Shown here: in pieces, positions 35,371 through 43,701 of the stretch | Position numbering within the stretch: the stretch's first letter is position 1 | How the letters are laid out: the number at the start of each line of letters is the position of its first letter | From: Ardenticatenaceae bacterium | Lineage (GTDB): Bacteria > Chloroflexota > Anaerolineae > Promineifilales > Promineifilaceae | NCBI GenBank assembly: GCA_011525915.1 | Contig: WYBM01000084.1 | Span: forward strand, 1-44,805 | Length of the DNA stretch: 44,805 nucleotides | Reading direction: 5' to 3' | The notes under the pieces: model-generated | The model's database searches: none | The model's input: only the letters and a program-made list of their open reading frames with translations | Told to the model about the DNA's origin: nothing | Made by a program: the position numbers and the translations under genes

Positions 35371-36204
35371 ATGCCCACACCCATTTCCAGCCTGCAAAAC
35401 CCACGCCTTAAGGATGTGGTGAAATTGCATAATCGCCGTCACCGTGATACCCAACAGGTGATGGTCGTAGAAGGTGTGCGTGAGCTGGGCTATGCGCTGG
35501 CCAATGGCTTTACACCGCGTGAAGCTTTTATTTGCCCCGAACTGATGCCTCAGGAAGCCACGGCCGTGACCCAACAGCTCTATCACCTTCACGCCCAAGG
35601 TCAGACCCTGCTCTTCACGGTCACGCCAGAAGCTTTTGCCAAAATGGCTTACCGGGCGGAAAGTGGTGGTGTATTGGCCCTGATACCCTACTGGTCACGG
35701 CCGTGGTCCACGCTGCCTCTGGCCGCCACTCCCTTCCTGGCCATCGTTGAAGGGGGTGAAAAACCCGGCAACCTGGGGGCGATCTTGCGCACCGCTGATG
35801 CAGCCGGTGTAGACGCCGTCATCATCAGTGAACCGGAGACAGGCGAAGGGACAGACATTTTTAACCCCAACGTCATACGTGCCAGTCTGGGGGCGCTGTT
35901 TACCGTCCCCGTAGCCACCGCGCCTACCTCAGAGCTTATCCCCTGGCTGCGTGCCCATAACATTCAGATCACGGCGGCTACACCGGCGGGAACTACGTTA
36001 TACACGGCCGTAGACCTGCGCGGCCCGGTGGCTCTGGTGATGGGTAGTGAGGCCCACGGCCTCAGCGACGCCTGGCTGCAAGCCGCCGATCTGCGCCTGC
36101 TTATTCCCATGCACGGGCAGGTAGACAGCTTAAATCTCTCTGTCTCCACCGCCCTGATGTTGTATGAAGTTGTACGCCAACGAGGGGATACTCATGGAAG
36201 TTAA
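35371..36204 (+). CDS. SpoU/TrmH-family RNA 2'-O-methyltransferase
   Basis: The product has 277 residues from ATG 35371; a longer frame from 35284 would overlap the previous gene and is not needed. The N-terminal substrate-binding part begins ISSLQNPRLKDVVKLHNRRHRD, as in TrmH/RlmB/TsnR proteins. The SPOUT catalytic core shows motif 1 EGGEKPGNLGAILRTADAAG, motif 2 ALVMGSEAHGLS and motif 3 IPMHGQVDSLNLSVSTALMLYE. It methylates a ribose 2'-OH in rRNA or tRNA with S-adenosylmethionine. The exact site is unknown. It is the last intact gene of the small operon. Confidence 0.9.
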   Translation: MPTPISSLQNPRLKDVVKLHNRRHRDTQQVMVVEGVRELGYALANGFTPREAFICPELMPQEATAVTQQLYHLHAQGQTLLFTVTPEAFAKMAYRAESGGVLALIPYWSRPWSTLPLAATPFLAIVEGGEKPGNLGAILRTADAAGVDAVIISEPETGEGTDIFNPNVIRASLGALFTVPVATAPTSELIPWLRAHNIQITAATPAGTTLYTAVDLRGPVALVMGSEAHGLSDAWLQAADLRLLIPMHGQVDSLNLSVSTALMLYEVVRQRGDTHGS

Positions 36205-36400
36205 CCGGCTTGATCATCTGGTGTTAACCGTTAAAGACATAGCCGCCACCGGCGCTTTTTATACAAACGTGTTGGGGATGCAGCTGGTGACGTTTGGTCC
36301 CGGCCGTCAGGCACTCCACTTTGGCCATCAGAAAATAAATTTGCACCAGGCTGGTCATGGGTTTGAACCCAAAGCGGCTAACCCTGTGTATGACAGATAG
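36194..36400 (+). pseudogene. Truncated VOC (glyoxalase-like) protein
   Basis: The frame from ATG 36194 overlaps the end of the methyltransferase by 11 bases and has 68 residues. It begins RLDHLVLTVKDIAATGAFYTNVLGMQ and continues to INLHQAGHGFEPKAA, which matches the first half of a typical VOC protein of about 125 residues. It then stops at NPVYDR. No VOC second half follows in any frame. The first metal ligand (His in LDHLV) is present but the later ones are lost. It is probably a decayed gene, unless a half-size protein can dimerise. Confidence 0.6.
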
Positions 36401-36504
36401 CATTTGCGAATTCACATCTACCGGCGATAATTGCAGCACGTTACCTTGTAACCACCATCCGCACTTAAACATTTCACACAAAATTCAAAACAGGAGAATG
36501 AAAC

Positions 36505-37488
36505 ATGAAACGAGAATCCGTCAAGGTGGCCGTCACCGGGGCCGCCGGCCAGATTGGCTATGCCATCCTTTTCCGCCTGGCTTCCGGCGAAATCTTTGGC
36601 CACAACACAAAAGTATCGCTGCATTTGCTGGAGATCACCCCGGCCCTCAAGGCGTTGGAAGGGGTGGTGATGGAGCTGGATGACTGCGCCTTTCCGTTGC
36701 TGGACAATGTGGTGGTCACCGACAAACCGGAAACGGCATTTGAGGGCGTCAACTGGGCACTGTTAATTGGCTCAAAACCGCGCAGCAAGGGCATGGAACG
36801 CGGTGACCTCATTCGCGAAAACGGGCCCATTTTTGTGGGCCAGGGCAACGCCCTCAACAAAGCGGCCGCCGATGCACGGGTGCTGGTGGTAGGCAACCCG
36901 GCCAACACCAACTGCCTGATTGCCATGCATAATTCTGACCTGCCCAACGACCGGTTCGGCGCCATGACACGGCTGGATCAGAACCGGGCCTATGCGCAGT
37001 TAGCCCAGAAAGCTGGCGTTTCAGTCACGGCCGTGTCCAACGTCACCATCTGGGGCAACCACAGCGCCACCCAATACCCTGACGCCGAAAACGCTAACAT
37101 CAACGGGAAACCGGCCATGGAAGTCATTACTGATCATGCCTGGCTGCGTGGTGACTTTATTTCTTCCGTACAAAAACGCGGCGCAGCTATCATCGAAGCT
37201 CGTGGTTTTTCCTCAGCCGCTTCGGCGGCCAGCGCAGCTTTGGACCACGTCCAAAGCTTTGAAACCAAAACCCCGGCCGGGCATTGGTTCTCGGCTGGCG
37301 TGCCGTCCGATGGTAGTTATGGCATCCAAAAAGGTCTCATTTTCTCTTTGCCCATTGCCAGTGACGGGCAAGGAGGGTATGAAGTAATACAGGGTCTCTC
37401 ATGGAGCGATTTTGCGCGGGAGAAGGTGGCCATAACCGAGGCCGAGCTACAGGAAGAGAAAGAAGTGGTCGCTGATTTGTTGTCGTAA
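36505..37488 (+). CDS. mdh: Malate dehydrogenase
   Basis: The product has 327 residues, the normal size for the LDH/MDH2-like malate dehydrogenase. It interconverts malate and oxaloacetate with NAD in the TCA cycle. The nucleotide-binding loop is TGAAGQIGYAILFRL (residues 11-25). GNPANTN, LDQNRA and the catalytic His in WGNHSATQYPD are present, as is the substrate loop KPRSKGMERGDLI. The ribosome site AGGAGA lies about eight bases before ATG 36505. Two consecutive terminators follow, so it is monocistronic. Confidence 0.95.
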   Translation: MKRESVKVAVTGAAGQIGYAILFRLASGEIFGHNTKVSLHLLEITPALKALEGVVMELDDCAFPLLDNVVVTDKPETAFEGVNWALLIGSKPRSKGMERGDLIRENGPIFVGQGNALNKAAADARVLVVGNPANTNCLIAMHNSDLPNDRFGAMTRLDQNRAYAQLAQKAGVSVTAVSNVTIWGNHSATQYPDAENANINGKPAMEVITDHAWLRGDFISSVQKRGAAIIEARGFSSAASAASAALDHVQSFETKTPAGHWFSAGVPSDGSYGIQKGLIFSLPIASDGQGGYEVIQGLSWSDFAREKVAITEAELQEEKEVVADLLS

Positions 37489-37512
37489 CCGACACGGCAG
37501 GTACCTTAACAG

Positions 37513-37549
37513 CACCCCCACAAAGCTGCCTTTGTGGGGGTGTTTATTT
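37513..37549 (+). terminator. Terminator of mdh
   Basis: A perfect 13-pair stem (37513-37525 with 37530-37542), loop of four bases, is followed by TTTATTT. Confidence 0.9.
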
Positions 37550-37561
37550 GGCCAGGAACAC

Positions 37562-37588
37562 AAAAAGCCTCGCGGGGCGAGGCTTTTT
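37562..37588. terminator. Second, bidirectional terminator
   Basis: AAAAAGCCTCG (37562-37572) and CGAGGCTTTTT (37578-37588) form an 11-pair stem with A and T tails on either side, so it can act in both directions. A purine-rich stretch (37590-37622) follows. Confidence 0.85.
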
Positions 37589-37785
37589 GCGGGAAGAGGA
37601 GAAGAAGGAGAAAAGGAGGAAAATTTGGATTTTTATTTATTGGTTTATTCTTTTTGAACGTTGATAACAGTATAGCTTGACAGGGTAAAAACAGATAGTT
37701 TTTTGACTACATTGCTCGTGTAAACTGATTTACATTTGCCAGATTTGTTGACAAATTACATCTAAAATTATTGACTTCTATTGTT

Positions 37786-37821
37786 TCCTGAATGCTTTAC
37801 CTCTGTCATATAATAAAAAGC
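37786..37821 (+). promoter_or_regulatory. Candidate mutase promoter next to the start codon
   Basis: TATAAT at 37809-37814 lies only eight bases before ATG 37822, so transcription would begin at or very near the start codon (a leaderless message). The -35 region (TTCCTG, 37785-37790) is weak. TTGACA at 37748-37753 and TTGACT at 37771-37776 lie further upstream without matching -10 boxes. Confidence 0.35.
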
Positions 37822-39483
37822 ATGAAACCACTTGATCCTCACAAAACCACATGGGAACAGCAGGTTCTCAATCCTACTCTTGAACGTTTCCCGGAAAGGC
37901 GAACGTCATTCAGTACTTCCTCAGACATCAACATTGATCCCCTCTATCTCCCTGTAGACCCAGACCCGGATTATGCAGAGACATTGGGGTTTCCTGGTGA
38001 GTATCCGTTTACCCGAGGGGTGCAGCCCACCATGTACCGCGGCCGCTTCTGGACCATGCGCCAATATGCCGGTTTTAGCACGGCCGTGGAATCTAACCAG
38101 CGGTACAAATTCCTGCTGGCTCAGGGCCAGACAGGCCTCTCCGTGGCCTTTGATTTACCCACCCAAATCGGTTACGATGCCGATGATCCCATGGCTTTGG
38201 GTGAAGTAGGCAAAGTTGGAGTCAGCCTCCCCAGTCTGCGTGATATGCAAATTTTGCTGGAGGGCATTCCCCTGGATAAAGTTAGCATTAGCATGACCAT
38301 CAATGCGCCGGCGGCCATTTTGCTGGCTATGGTCATTGCTGTCGGCAAGCAGCAGGGGGTGTCCGTCAATAAGCTGCGCGGGACCATCCAGAACGATATT
38401 CTTAAGGAATACATTGCCCGAGGTACGTATATCTTCCCGCCACGCCCCTCCATGCGCCTGATCACCAATGTTTTTGATTATTGCGCCCGTGAAGTGCCAC
38501 GTTGGAATACTATCTCTGTGTCTGGCTATCACATTCGGGAAGCAGGCAGCACGGCCGTGCAAGAGATCGCTTTCACGCTGGCAAATGGCATTACTTATGT
38601 GCAGGCTGCCGTAGACGCCGGGCTGGACATTGACCAGTTTGCTGATCAAATCTCTTTTTTCTTCAATGCCCATAATAACTTTCTGGAAGAGATTGCCAAG
38701 TTTCGGGCAGCGCGCCGGCTGTGGGCCAAAATCATGCGTGAACGGTTTGGTGCCAAAAAGCCAGAGAGTTGGCGGCTGCGTTTCCACACGCAGACGGCAG
38801 GCAGCACCCTGACCGCCCAACAACCAGAAAACAACGTGGTACGTGTGGCCTTGCAAGCCCTGGCCGCGGTGTTAGGTGGCACCCAAAGTTTACATACCAA
38901 CGGCCGTGATGAAGCCCTGGCCCTACCCACAGCCGAAGCCGCCCAGATTGCGCTACGCACCCAGCAAATCATTGCCTATGAAAGCGGTGTCGGCGACACC
39001 ATTGACCCTCTGGGCGGCTCTTATTACATCGAATACCTGACCGATGAACTAGAGGCTCGTGCCGCAGCTTACATCCAAACAATTGATGAGATGGGCGGCG
39101 TCTTAACGGCTATAGAAACGGGCTACATCCAGCGTGAAATACAAGAGGCGGCTTATCGTTTCCAACGTGCATTGGAAGAGAAAGAAGAAATTGTGGTGAG
39201 TGTCAACAAATTTGTGCAGGCGGAAGAGTCATTGAGCATAGAGATGATGAAGCTGGACCCGGCCGTAGAAGCCGGGCAGCGCCAACACCTGGCCAGGTTA
39301 CGCGCCGAACGAGATAATGCAAAAGTGGCCGAACTGCGTGCCCAAGTAGAAACGACAGCGCGCACCCATGAAAACTTGATGCCTTTGTTTGTTACCTGCG
39401 TAGAGAATGATGTCACGCTGGGCGAAATTTGCAGCACATTACGTGAGGTGTGGGGGGAATACCAGCCTGGTACAGACCTGTAA
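37822..39483 (+). CDS. Methylmalonyl-CoA mutase, large (catalytic) subunit
   Basis: The product has 553 residues from ATG 37822; ATG 37792 would add ten residues across a TATAAT box. It is the TIM-barrel subunit without the B12-binding domain, as in archaeal and many Chloroflexota split mutases. Motifs are YPFTRGVQPTMYRGRFWTMR, FDLPTQIGYDADDP, TIQNDILKEYIARGTYIFPP, RPSMRLITNVF and SGYHIREAGSTAVQE. The Tyr in PTMY and the Arg in PSMR are, as I recall, the residues that favour methylmalonyl-CoA over isobutyryl-CoA. It converts methylmalonyl-CoA to succinyl-CoA with adenosylcobalamin. The small B12 subunit is not in the window. The epimerase gene follows by eight bases. Confidence 0.9.
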   Translation: MKPLDPHKTTWEQQVLNPTLERFPERRTSFSTSSDINIDPLYLPVDPDPDYAETLGFPGEYPFTRGVQPTMYRGRFWTMRQYAGFSTAVESNQRYKFLLAQGQTGLSVAFDLPTQIGYDADDPMALGEVGKVGVSLPSLRDMQILLEGIPLDKVSISMTINAPAAILLAMVIAVGKQQGVSVNKLRGTIQNDILKEYIARGTYIFPPRPSMRLITNVFDYCAREVPRWNTISVSGYHIREAGSTAVQEIAFTLANGITYVQAAVDAGLDIDQFADQISFFFNAHNNFLEEIAKFRAARRLWAKIMRERFGAKKPESWRLRFHTQTAGSTLTAQQPENNVVRVALQALAAVLGGTQSLHTNGRDEALALPTAEAAQIALRTQQIIAYESGVGDTIDPLGGSYYIEYLTDELEARAAAYIQTIDEMGGVLTAIETGYIQREIQEAAYRFQRALEEKEEIVVSVNKFVQAEESLSIEMMKLDPAVEAGQRQHLARLRAERDNAKVAELRAQVETTARTHENLMPLFVTCVENDVTLGEICSTLREVWGEYQPGTDL

Positions 39484-39491
39484 GGATTATT

Positions 39492-40013
39492 ATGATCAAA
39501 AAAATTAGCCATATTGCTATCGTCGTGCCAGAACTAAAGGATGTTGTTGGGTTTTGGGTAGATGCCTTGGGTCTGGATGTGGCCCATACGGAACACGTGC
39601 CAGAGCAGGGGGTAGAGGTGGCCTTTCTGCCCGTGGGGGAAAGTGATATTGAGCTGCTGCAGCCTACAGATACACAAAGTGGCGTCGCCCGTTATCTGGC
39701 AAAGCGCGGACCGGGCATACATCATATCTGTTTTGAGGTAGATGATATCGAAGCAACATTGGCTCACTTAAAAGAGATGAATATCCCTTTAATTGATGAA
39801 CAGCCAAAGTATGGCAGCGACGGAAAAAAGATGGCCTTCATTCACCCCAAGGGCACCCATGGCGTGTTGGTGGAATTGTACGAACTACCACCAGCAGAAA
39901 TGGAGCAACACCAGGAAGCCTCTGATGATTTGCGCCGCCGGCTGCGAGACGGCCGTGAAGTGTACACAGCCGGCGCAAAGGCTTTTCTTTCCCGCATACG
40001 CCACGGCCGCTAG
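39492..40013 (+). CDS. mce: Methylmalonyl-CoA epimerase
   Basis: The product has 173 residues from ATG 39492, with AAGGA seven bases upstream. Two VOC halves carry the metal site: His7 (KISHIAIVV), His77/His78 (PGIHHICFEV) and Glu128 (VLVELYE). The fourth ligand region reads VEVAFLPVG, with Glu where Gln is common. It epimerises (S)- and (R)-methylmalonyl-CoA, the step before the mutase, so the two genes form one operon. About 38 residues at the C-terminus (from about 135, MEQHQEASDDLRRRLRDG) extend beyond the usual 135-residue epimerase and look helical and charged. Confidence 0.9.
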   Translation: MIKKISHIAIVVPELKDVVGFWVDALGLDVAHTEHVPEQGVEVAFLPVGESDIELLQPTDTQSGVARYLAKRGPGIHHICFEVDDIEATLAHLKEMNIPLIDEQPKYGSDGKKMAFIHPKGTHGVLVELYELPPAEMEQHQEASDDLRRRLRDGREVYTAGAKAFLSRIRHGR

Positions 40014-40385
40014 ATAAATGTCATAATTCGACTATGACATATGACACTATGAATTAGGCGCCAATTGCTTATTATAGAGTGTAGAAGCCGCCCTAAAGCT
40101 GGCGTGACGAGTCAAACATCAAGTATAAATGACTTATCCTGGTGGCAATCTCGTGGGATTGCTCCGGTGGTCAAAAGTAAGTAGTAGGGTTGTACTCTCC
40201 AACGGTGCTTATACAGACGGCTTCACTTAACAGATCGTTTTTGCGGGGTGGAACCAGTATCCTGCCAGGGATATTGGGCCAAAGCCACGTCCACGGTGGC
40301 GGCCCTGGCGAGTTGTTGAATCGGGTTGTTGTAAACAGGTGCCCTGCCTGGTTTACTTCACAGGTTATACGTTTACTTCCATAGC
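40014..40385. other. Gene-free convergent region
   Basis: No supported gene lies here. GGGTGGAACC at 40245-40254 resembles the T-box core but has no downstream gene in the right orientation. Several small inverted repeats exist (such as GCAATC with GATTGC near 40146-40160), without a T-run. Confidence 0.4.
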
Positions 40386-40413
40386 AAGAGGCCGAGCGTA
40401 TGCTCGGCCTCTT
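40386..40413 (-). terminator. Terminator of the vWA lipoprotein operon
   Basis: AAGAGGCCGAGC (40386-40397) pairs perfectly with GCTCGGCCTCTT (40402-40413) across a four-base loop, just past the minus-strand stop. T-runs are weak on both sides. Confidence 0.65.
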
Positions 40414-40418
40414 ACTCT

Positions 40419-41885
40419 TTAGGGGGTCTGTGGGGCTAATTCTTCGGCAATGATGGCCACAATCAACGCATCTAATGCGGCCACGGTATAGTCGGCCAAA
40501 GTCAGGTCACCATTGGGTGTGCTTTCGGCAGCTTCCGGGGTCAGAAAGATGAAACGGCCGTTTGTCACCTGCGCCAATTGCCGGAAAATATATTCCCCCT
40601 GGGCGTTCAGCCCGCTGCTGGCAATGGGGTAAATCTTAATGCCCTGGGCGGCCGCTTGCAGCATCTCATAAGCGTAATGATTCTCCTGCCCATAATCCAG
40701 ATGCGGCGGCGCGTCAGCTATCAGGAAAATGAGACTGACGCTATCTTCCCCTCGCCACTGGGTTTCATGAATCGCCTGGGAAAGGGCCATATTTAAATCT
40801 TCCGGATAATCCCCACCACCACCCGCTTCCACGGCCGTTAACGCCGCCATAAATGTGTTAATGTCCCGCGTAAAGTCAAAAACAGTGATCACATCATCAT
40901 CTGTCTGGTCACGGTAGCTAACCAGGGCCAGGCGGGTATCGGGTTGTGATGGCAAGGCGTTTATTTGCATAGCAATGGCAAGAATATTGTCCTTTAACTG
41001 GCGAAGTTCATCATCCATACTGCCGGTGGTGTCTATGAGAATGAGAACATCCAGGGCTACGGGCATATCTGGCCTGACCACCGGCGGCACCACAAACGGC
41101 CACGTTTGCCCGGGGCCCCCGGCGTTAACAGGCCAAGAGATCACCTCGTCCGCCACGATCATAGAAACTGTGTACGCTTGAGCCTGGTTGTGGTAGGCCC
41201 GCGGGAAAAAGTAAGCGGTGCCATCACTGTGGGTGCGTAATTGGGTGACAATGTCACCCTGAGCCTCAATGGTGAGAAGCGCGCCCGGAACAGGCCGGCC
41301 TTGTGTATCTGTGACCTGGAACAGATGACGCTCGCTGACATCTACCGGGATCACCTCTGCGCCCTGGTAAGCTTGTATATACGCCAGGTACGCAGCCCAC
41401 TGGGCATTATCATCTACCTCGCCGGCGCTAAGACGACTGCTTTCGGCCAGGGCAACGTTTAACACCGGTTCCGTTTCTGCCCGCAGTTCACCTTCAGCAG
41501 CAGCCGTGAAGGCCACCTCTGCCGAGGTCCGGGTGACATTCACTTTTGGCCCGGTATCTGGCGTGGGCAGAGGGATGGCATCTGCTTCGCTGCCCGTGGA
41601 AAAAGGCAAATCCCCTCCTGGCTGAATATCTTGTCCTTCTGCCGGGGCGTATTCTTCTTCGGCTTCTGTTGGGCTGTCAGCTTCCATCACTTCCACCACC
41701 CGCGTCACTTCCACAATCACTTCCTGGGGTTCACCTTCCACGGTAACCGTTTCGATGATTGTTTCTGTCACCACCCGTGTCACTTCCACAACCTGAGGCT
41801 CAGGCGCTGCCTGGCAGGCCGCCAACACGGCCGTGACCGCCCCCACCAGAAGCCCCACCCGCATCATATAGTTTTGCCGTATCAT
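40419..41885 (-). CDS. vWA-domain lipoprotein with intact MIDAS
   Basis: The product has 488 residues. The lipobox LAAC puts the acylated Cys at 24. Residues 31-67 are a Val/Glu/Thr repeat (QVVEVTRVV, VIVEVTRVVEV) common in Chloroflexota lipoproteins. A beta domain (about 180-265) precedes the vWA domain (about 277-470), whose metal site DTTGS begins at D285; a later Asp is in GGGGDYPED. It should bind divalent metal and a protein partner outside the cell. The ribosome site AGGAGGAG lies right before ATG 41885. It is second in an operon after the 251-residue paralogue, 18 bases apart, and a terminator follows. Confidence 0.82.
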   Translation of the reverse strand: MIRQNYMMRVGLLVGAVTAVLAACQAAPEPQVVEVTRVVTETIIETVTVEGEPQEVIVEVTRVVEVMEADSPTEAEEEYAPAEGQDIQPGGDLPFSTGSEADAIPLPTPDTGPKVNVTRTSAEVAFTAAAEGELRAETEPVLNVALAESSRLSAGEVDDNAQWAAYLAYIQAYQGAEVIPVDVSERHLFQVTDTQGRPVPGALLTIEAQGDIVTQLRTHSDGTAYFFPRAYHNQAQAYTVSMIVADEVISWPVNAGGPGQTWPFVVPPVVRPDMPVALDVLILIDTTGSMDDELRQLKDNILAIAMQINALPSQPDTRLALVSYRDQTDDDVITVFDFTRDINTFMAALTAVEAGGGGDYPEDLNMALSQAIHETQWRGEDSVSLIFLIADAPPHLDYGQENHYAYEMLQAAAQGIKIYPIASSGLNAQGEYIFRQLAQVTNGRFIFLTPEAAESTPNGDLTLADYTVAALDALIVAIIAEELAPQTP

Positions 41886-41903
41886 CTCTCCTCCTGACCC
41901 AAT

Positions 41904-42659
41904 TTAGGGTTCTGTTTCTACCAACACTTCATCAAGCACTTCCGTCACAACATCAACAATGACCGTTGGCAGGGTGTCAGGGGGTTGTACCAACATCACG
42001 GCATGGCCGTTTGTCGCGGCCGCCAATTGAGCCCAAAGTGGGTCGTTTTCATCGGCAGCAGCGCCCACTAATAGGGGGGTGATTTGCATAGTCTGGCTTA
42101 CGGCCGTCGCCGTCAAGGCCGCCATATCTGCGTCCGGGGGAGCAGACGTCTCACTAACCAAAAAGACAAGCCGCGGCAGGCTGCCGGCGCGCCAACCTGG
42201 CAGCTGCATGCCCGCTGCCAGCGCCTCGGCCAGGGTAACCGATTGGTTCGTTGTCGGGGGTGGTTGGTTAAAGACGGCCGTTACCTGAGCCATGTCCGCC
42301 GTTAAATCATAAACGCCCGTTAAGCCAGTGTCACCATACAAACTCAGGCCCACCCGCACGTTTGGTAAAGCCATGTCGGCCACAATCGTTTCCAGGTCAT
42401 CGGCATCTAGAAGGGCAGCGGGGGTAACAAACAGAATGTCTGGCATAAGGGTAATGGTGCCAATGCGCGTGGGTAACACTTTGGCGCCCGTTACCGGCGT
42501 TGGCAGCAAATCACTGACAGACTCACTGCCGGTGGCTTTTATGTCTGTTTCTGCTTCTCCCGCAGCTTCAAACTCTTCACCGGTGCCAGCACTACAGGCA
42601 GCCAATACCAGCATCAGCATTATAATGACGGCCGTAAGCCTCATATGTTTTAAGTTCAT
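41904..42659 (-). CDS. vWA-like lipoprotein lacking the metal site
   Basis: The product has 251 residues. The lipobox VLAAC places the acylated Cys at 22. Residues about 65-235 have the strand-helix order of a vWA domain (PDILFVTPAALLDADDLETIV, VRVGLSLYGDTG, PRLVFLVSETSAPPD), and its end resembles the neighbouring 488-residue protein. The expected MIDAS motif DxSxS is replaced by VTPAALLD, so metal-dependent binding is unlikely. GGGAG lies about seven bases before ATG 42659. It is the first gene of the two-gene operon. The pair may work together as a receptor and a non-metal partner; this is inferred from adjacency and similarity. Confidence 0.7.
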   Translation of the reverse strand: MNLKHMRLTAVIIMLMLVLAACSAGTGEEFEAAGEAETDIKATGSESVSDLLPTPVTGAKVLPTRIGTITLMPDILFVTPAALLDADDLETIVADMALPNVRVGLSLYGDTGLTGVYDLTADMAQVTAVFNQPPPTTNQSVTLAEALAAGMQLPGWRAGSLPRLVFLVSETSAPPDADMAALTATAVSQTMQITPLLVGAAADENDPLWAQLAAATNGHAVMLVQPPDTLPTVIVDVVTEVLDEVLVETEP

Positions 42660-42724
42660 AAACCACTCCCATGTTTGCAGGTGACTATAAAGACGTCACC
42701 ATTGTGCCATCGGTTCCCCAAAAC

Positions 42725-42749
42725 AAAAAACCACCCTTCGTGAGGGTGG
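42725..42749 (-). terminator. Terminator on the minus strand
   Basis: Read on the minus strand, CCACCCT (42743-42749) pairs with AGGGTGG (42731-42737) and is followed by TTTTTTGTTT. It probably ends transcripts from the TetR operon, about 300 bases downstream of its last gene. Confidence 0.75.
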
Positions 42750-42901
42750 CCGTTGGGTAAAACCCAAACTGGGCGTCGTTTTAACGATCCTTCAGACGGT
42801 AGACAAACTTTAAGCCTGACCAAACCTCATCAATGGCCGCCACTTTAACATCTACCAGCCTGGCTCTACCCCTTACTTTGTAACCCGGCTTGATGCCTAG
42901 T

Positions 42902-43010
42902 ACCAGTGATCAGAAGTCAGTAATCAGAAGTCAGTGATCAGTTTTCAGTAGACTATTTTCAGAGATGGGCCAGCACTGAAAACTGCACACTGATTACTGA
43001 AAACTGATAC
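42902..43010. repeat. Dispersed ATCAGT/ACTGAT inverted repeat, copy B
   Basis: It is nearly identical to the element at 8218-8311 and has an extra internal duplication of about 14 bases (AGTCAGTAATCAGA region). The arms ATCAGTTTTCAGTA (42937-42950) and TACTGAAAACTGAT (42995-43008) are a perfect 14-base inverted repeat. It lies just after the TetR stop. Confidence 0.8.
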
Positions 43011-43052
43011 TAGTTTCCGCAGCAGCGGGGTTTGAAAATAGCCAGCCATTGA

Positions 43053-43697
43053 TTAGCCGTAATCTTCTAGAGCGGGCAGGGGAACCGCCTGAGGCGTGGC
43101 CAGCCCGTGCAGCCGGGCCAGGATAGCCCGACGGGCCCGAGCAGGCGTCTGCCGGTCATTGTAGAGCTGCATGGCCCAATTGGCCCCTAAAACCAGCGCG
43201 TGCAGTTCAAAGGCCAGCTGCGCCGGTTCTGGCGAGCCGCTCAACTGCACCAATGATTGGGCATGCTGTACGTTTTTTGTCAGATAATCCAGCCATTCCT
43301 GCATTTGGGCCGCTACCTGGTCACGAATGGGGCCTGGGCGGTTATCAAACTCGGCAGAAGCGGCCATAAAAAAGCAGCCGCCGGGGAACACTTCGCGCTC
43401 CATGTAGGAGAGCCAGGCGTCACATAAAGCCCAGAGCCGCGCCAGGCCTCTTGCTGCCTGGCGCGCCGGTGTAATCACTTCGTGAATGAAAATCTGGCGG
43501 GCAGCCTCTACGGTAGCCAATTGCAGCTCTTCTTTAGAGCCAAAATGGCCAAAAAGGCCACTTTTGCTCATGGCCAACTCAGCAGCCAGCCGGCCGATAG
43601 TCAGCCCTTCTAAGCCTTCGATGGAGGCAATAGTCACGGCCGTGTCCACGATAGCCGCTCTGGTTTGCTGCCCTTTCAGGGTTTGTCTGGCGCCCAT
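43053..43697 (-). CDS. TetR-family transcriptional regulator
   Basis: The product has 214 residues. The N-terminal TetR helix-turn-helix (about 10-57) reads RAAIVDTAVTIASIEGLEGLTIGRLAAELAMSK split around the usual SKSGLFGHFGSKEEL motif. The C-terminal part (about 80-200) resembles TetR_C domains of the YxaF/LfrR type, which bind hydrophobic ligands. It follows the alpha/beta-hydrolase gene by four bases. Because a perfect palindrome overlaps the operon promoter (44619-44630), autorepression with release by a small ligand is likely. The hydrolase may act on that ligand. Confidence 0.9.
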   Translation of the reverse strand: MGARQTLKGQQTRAAIVDTAVTIASIEGLEGLTIGRLAAELAMSKSGLFGHFGSKEELQLATVEAARQIFIHEVITPARQAARGLARLWALCDAWLSYMEREVFPGGCFFMAASAEFDNRPGPIRDQVAAQMQEWLDYLTKNVQHAQSLVQLSGSPEPAQLAFELHALVLGANWAMQLYNDRQTPARARRAILARLHGLATPQAVPLPALEDYG

Positions 43698-43701
43698 GTG
43701 G

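Noticed and set aside
40240..40260. T-box-like core GGGTGGAACC
   Set aside because: The flanks do not match the T-box, and no synthetase or amino-acid gene follows on the plus strand.
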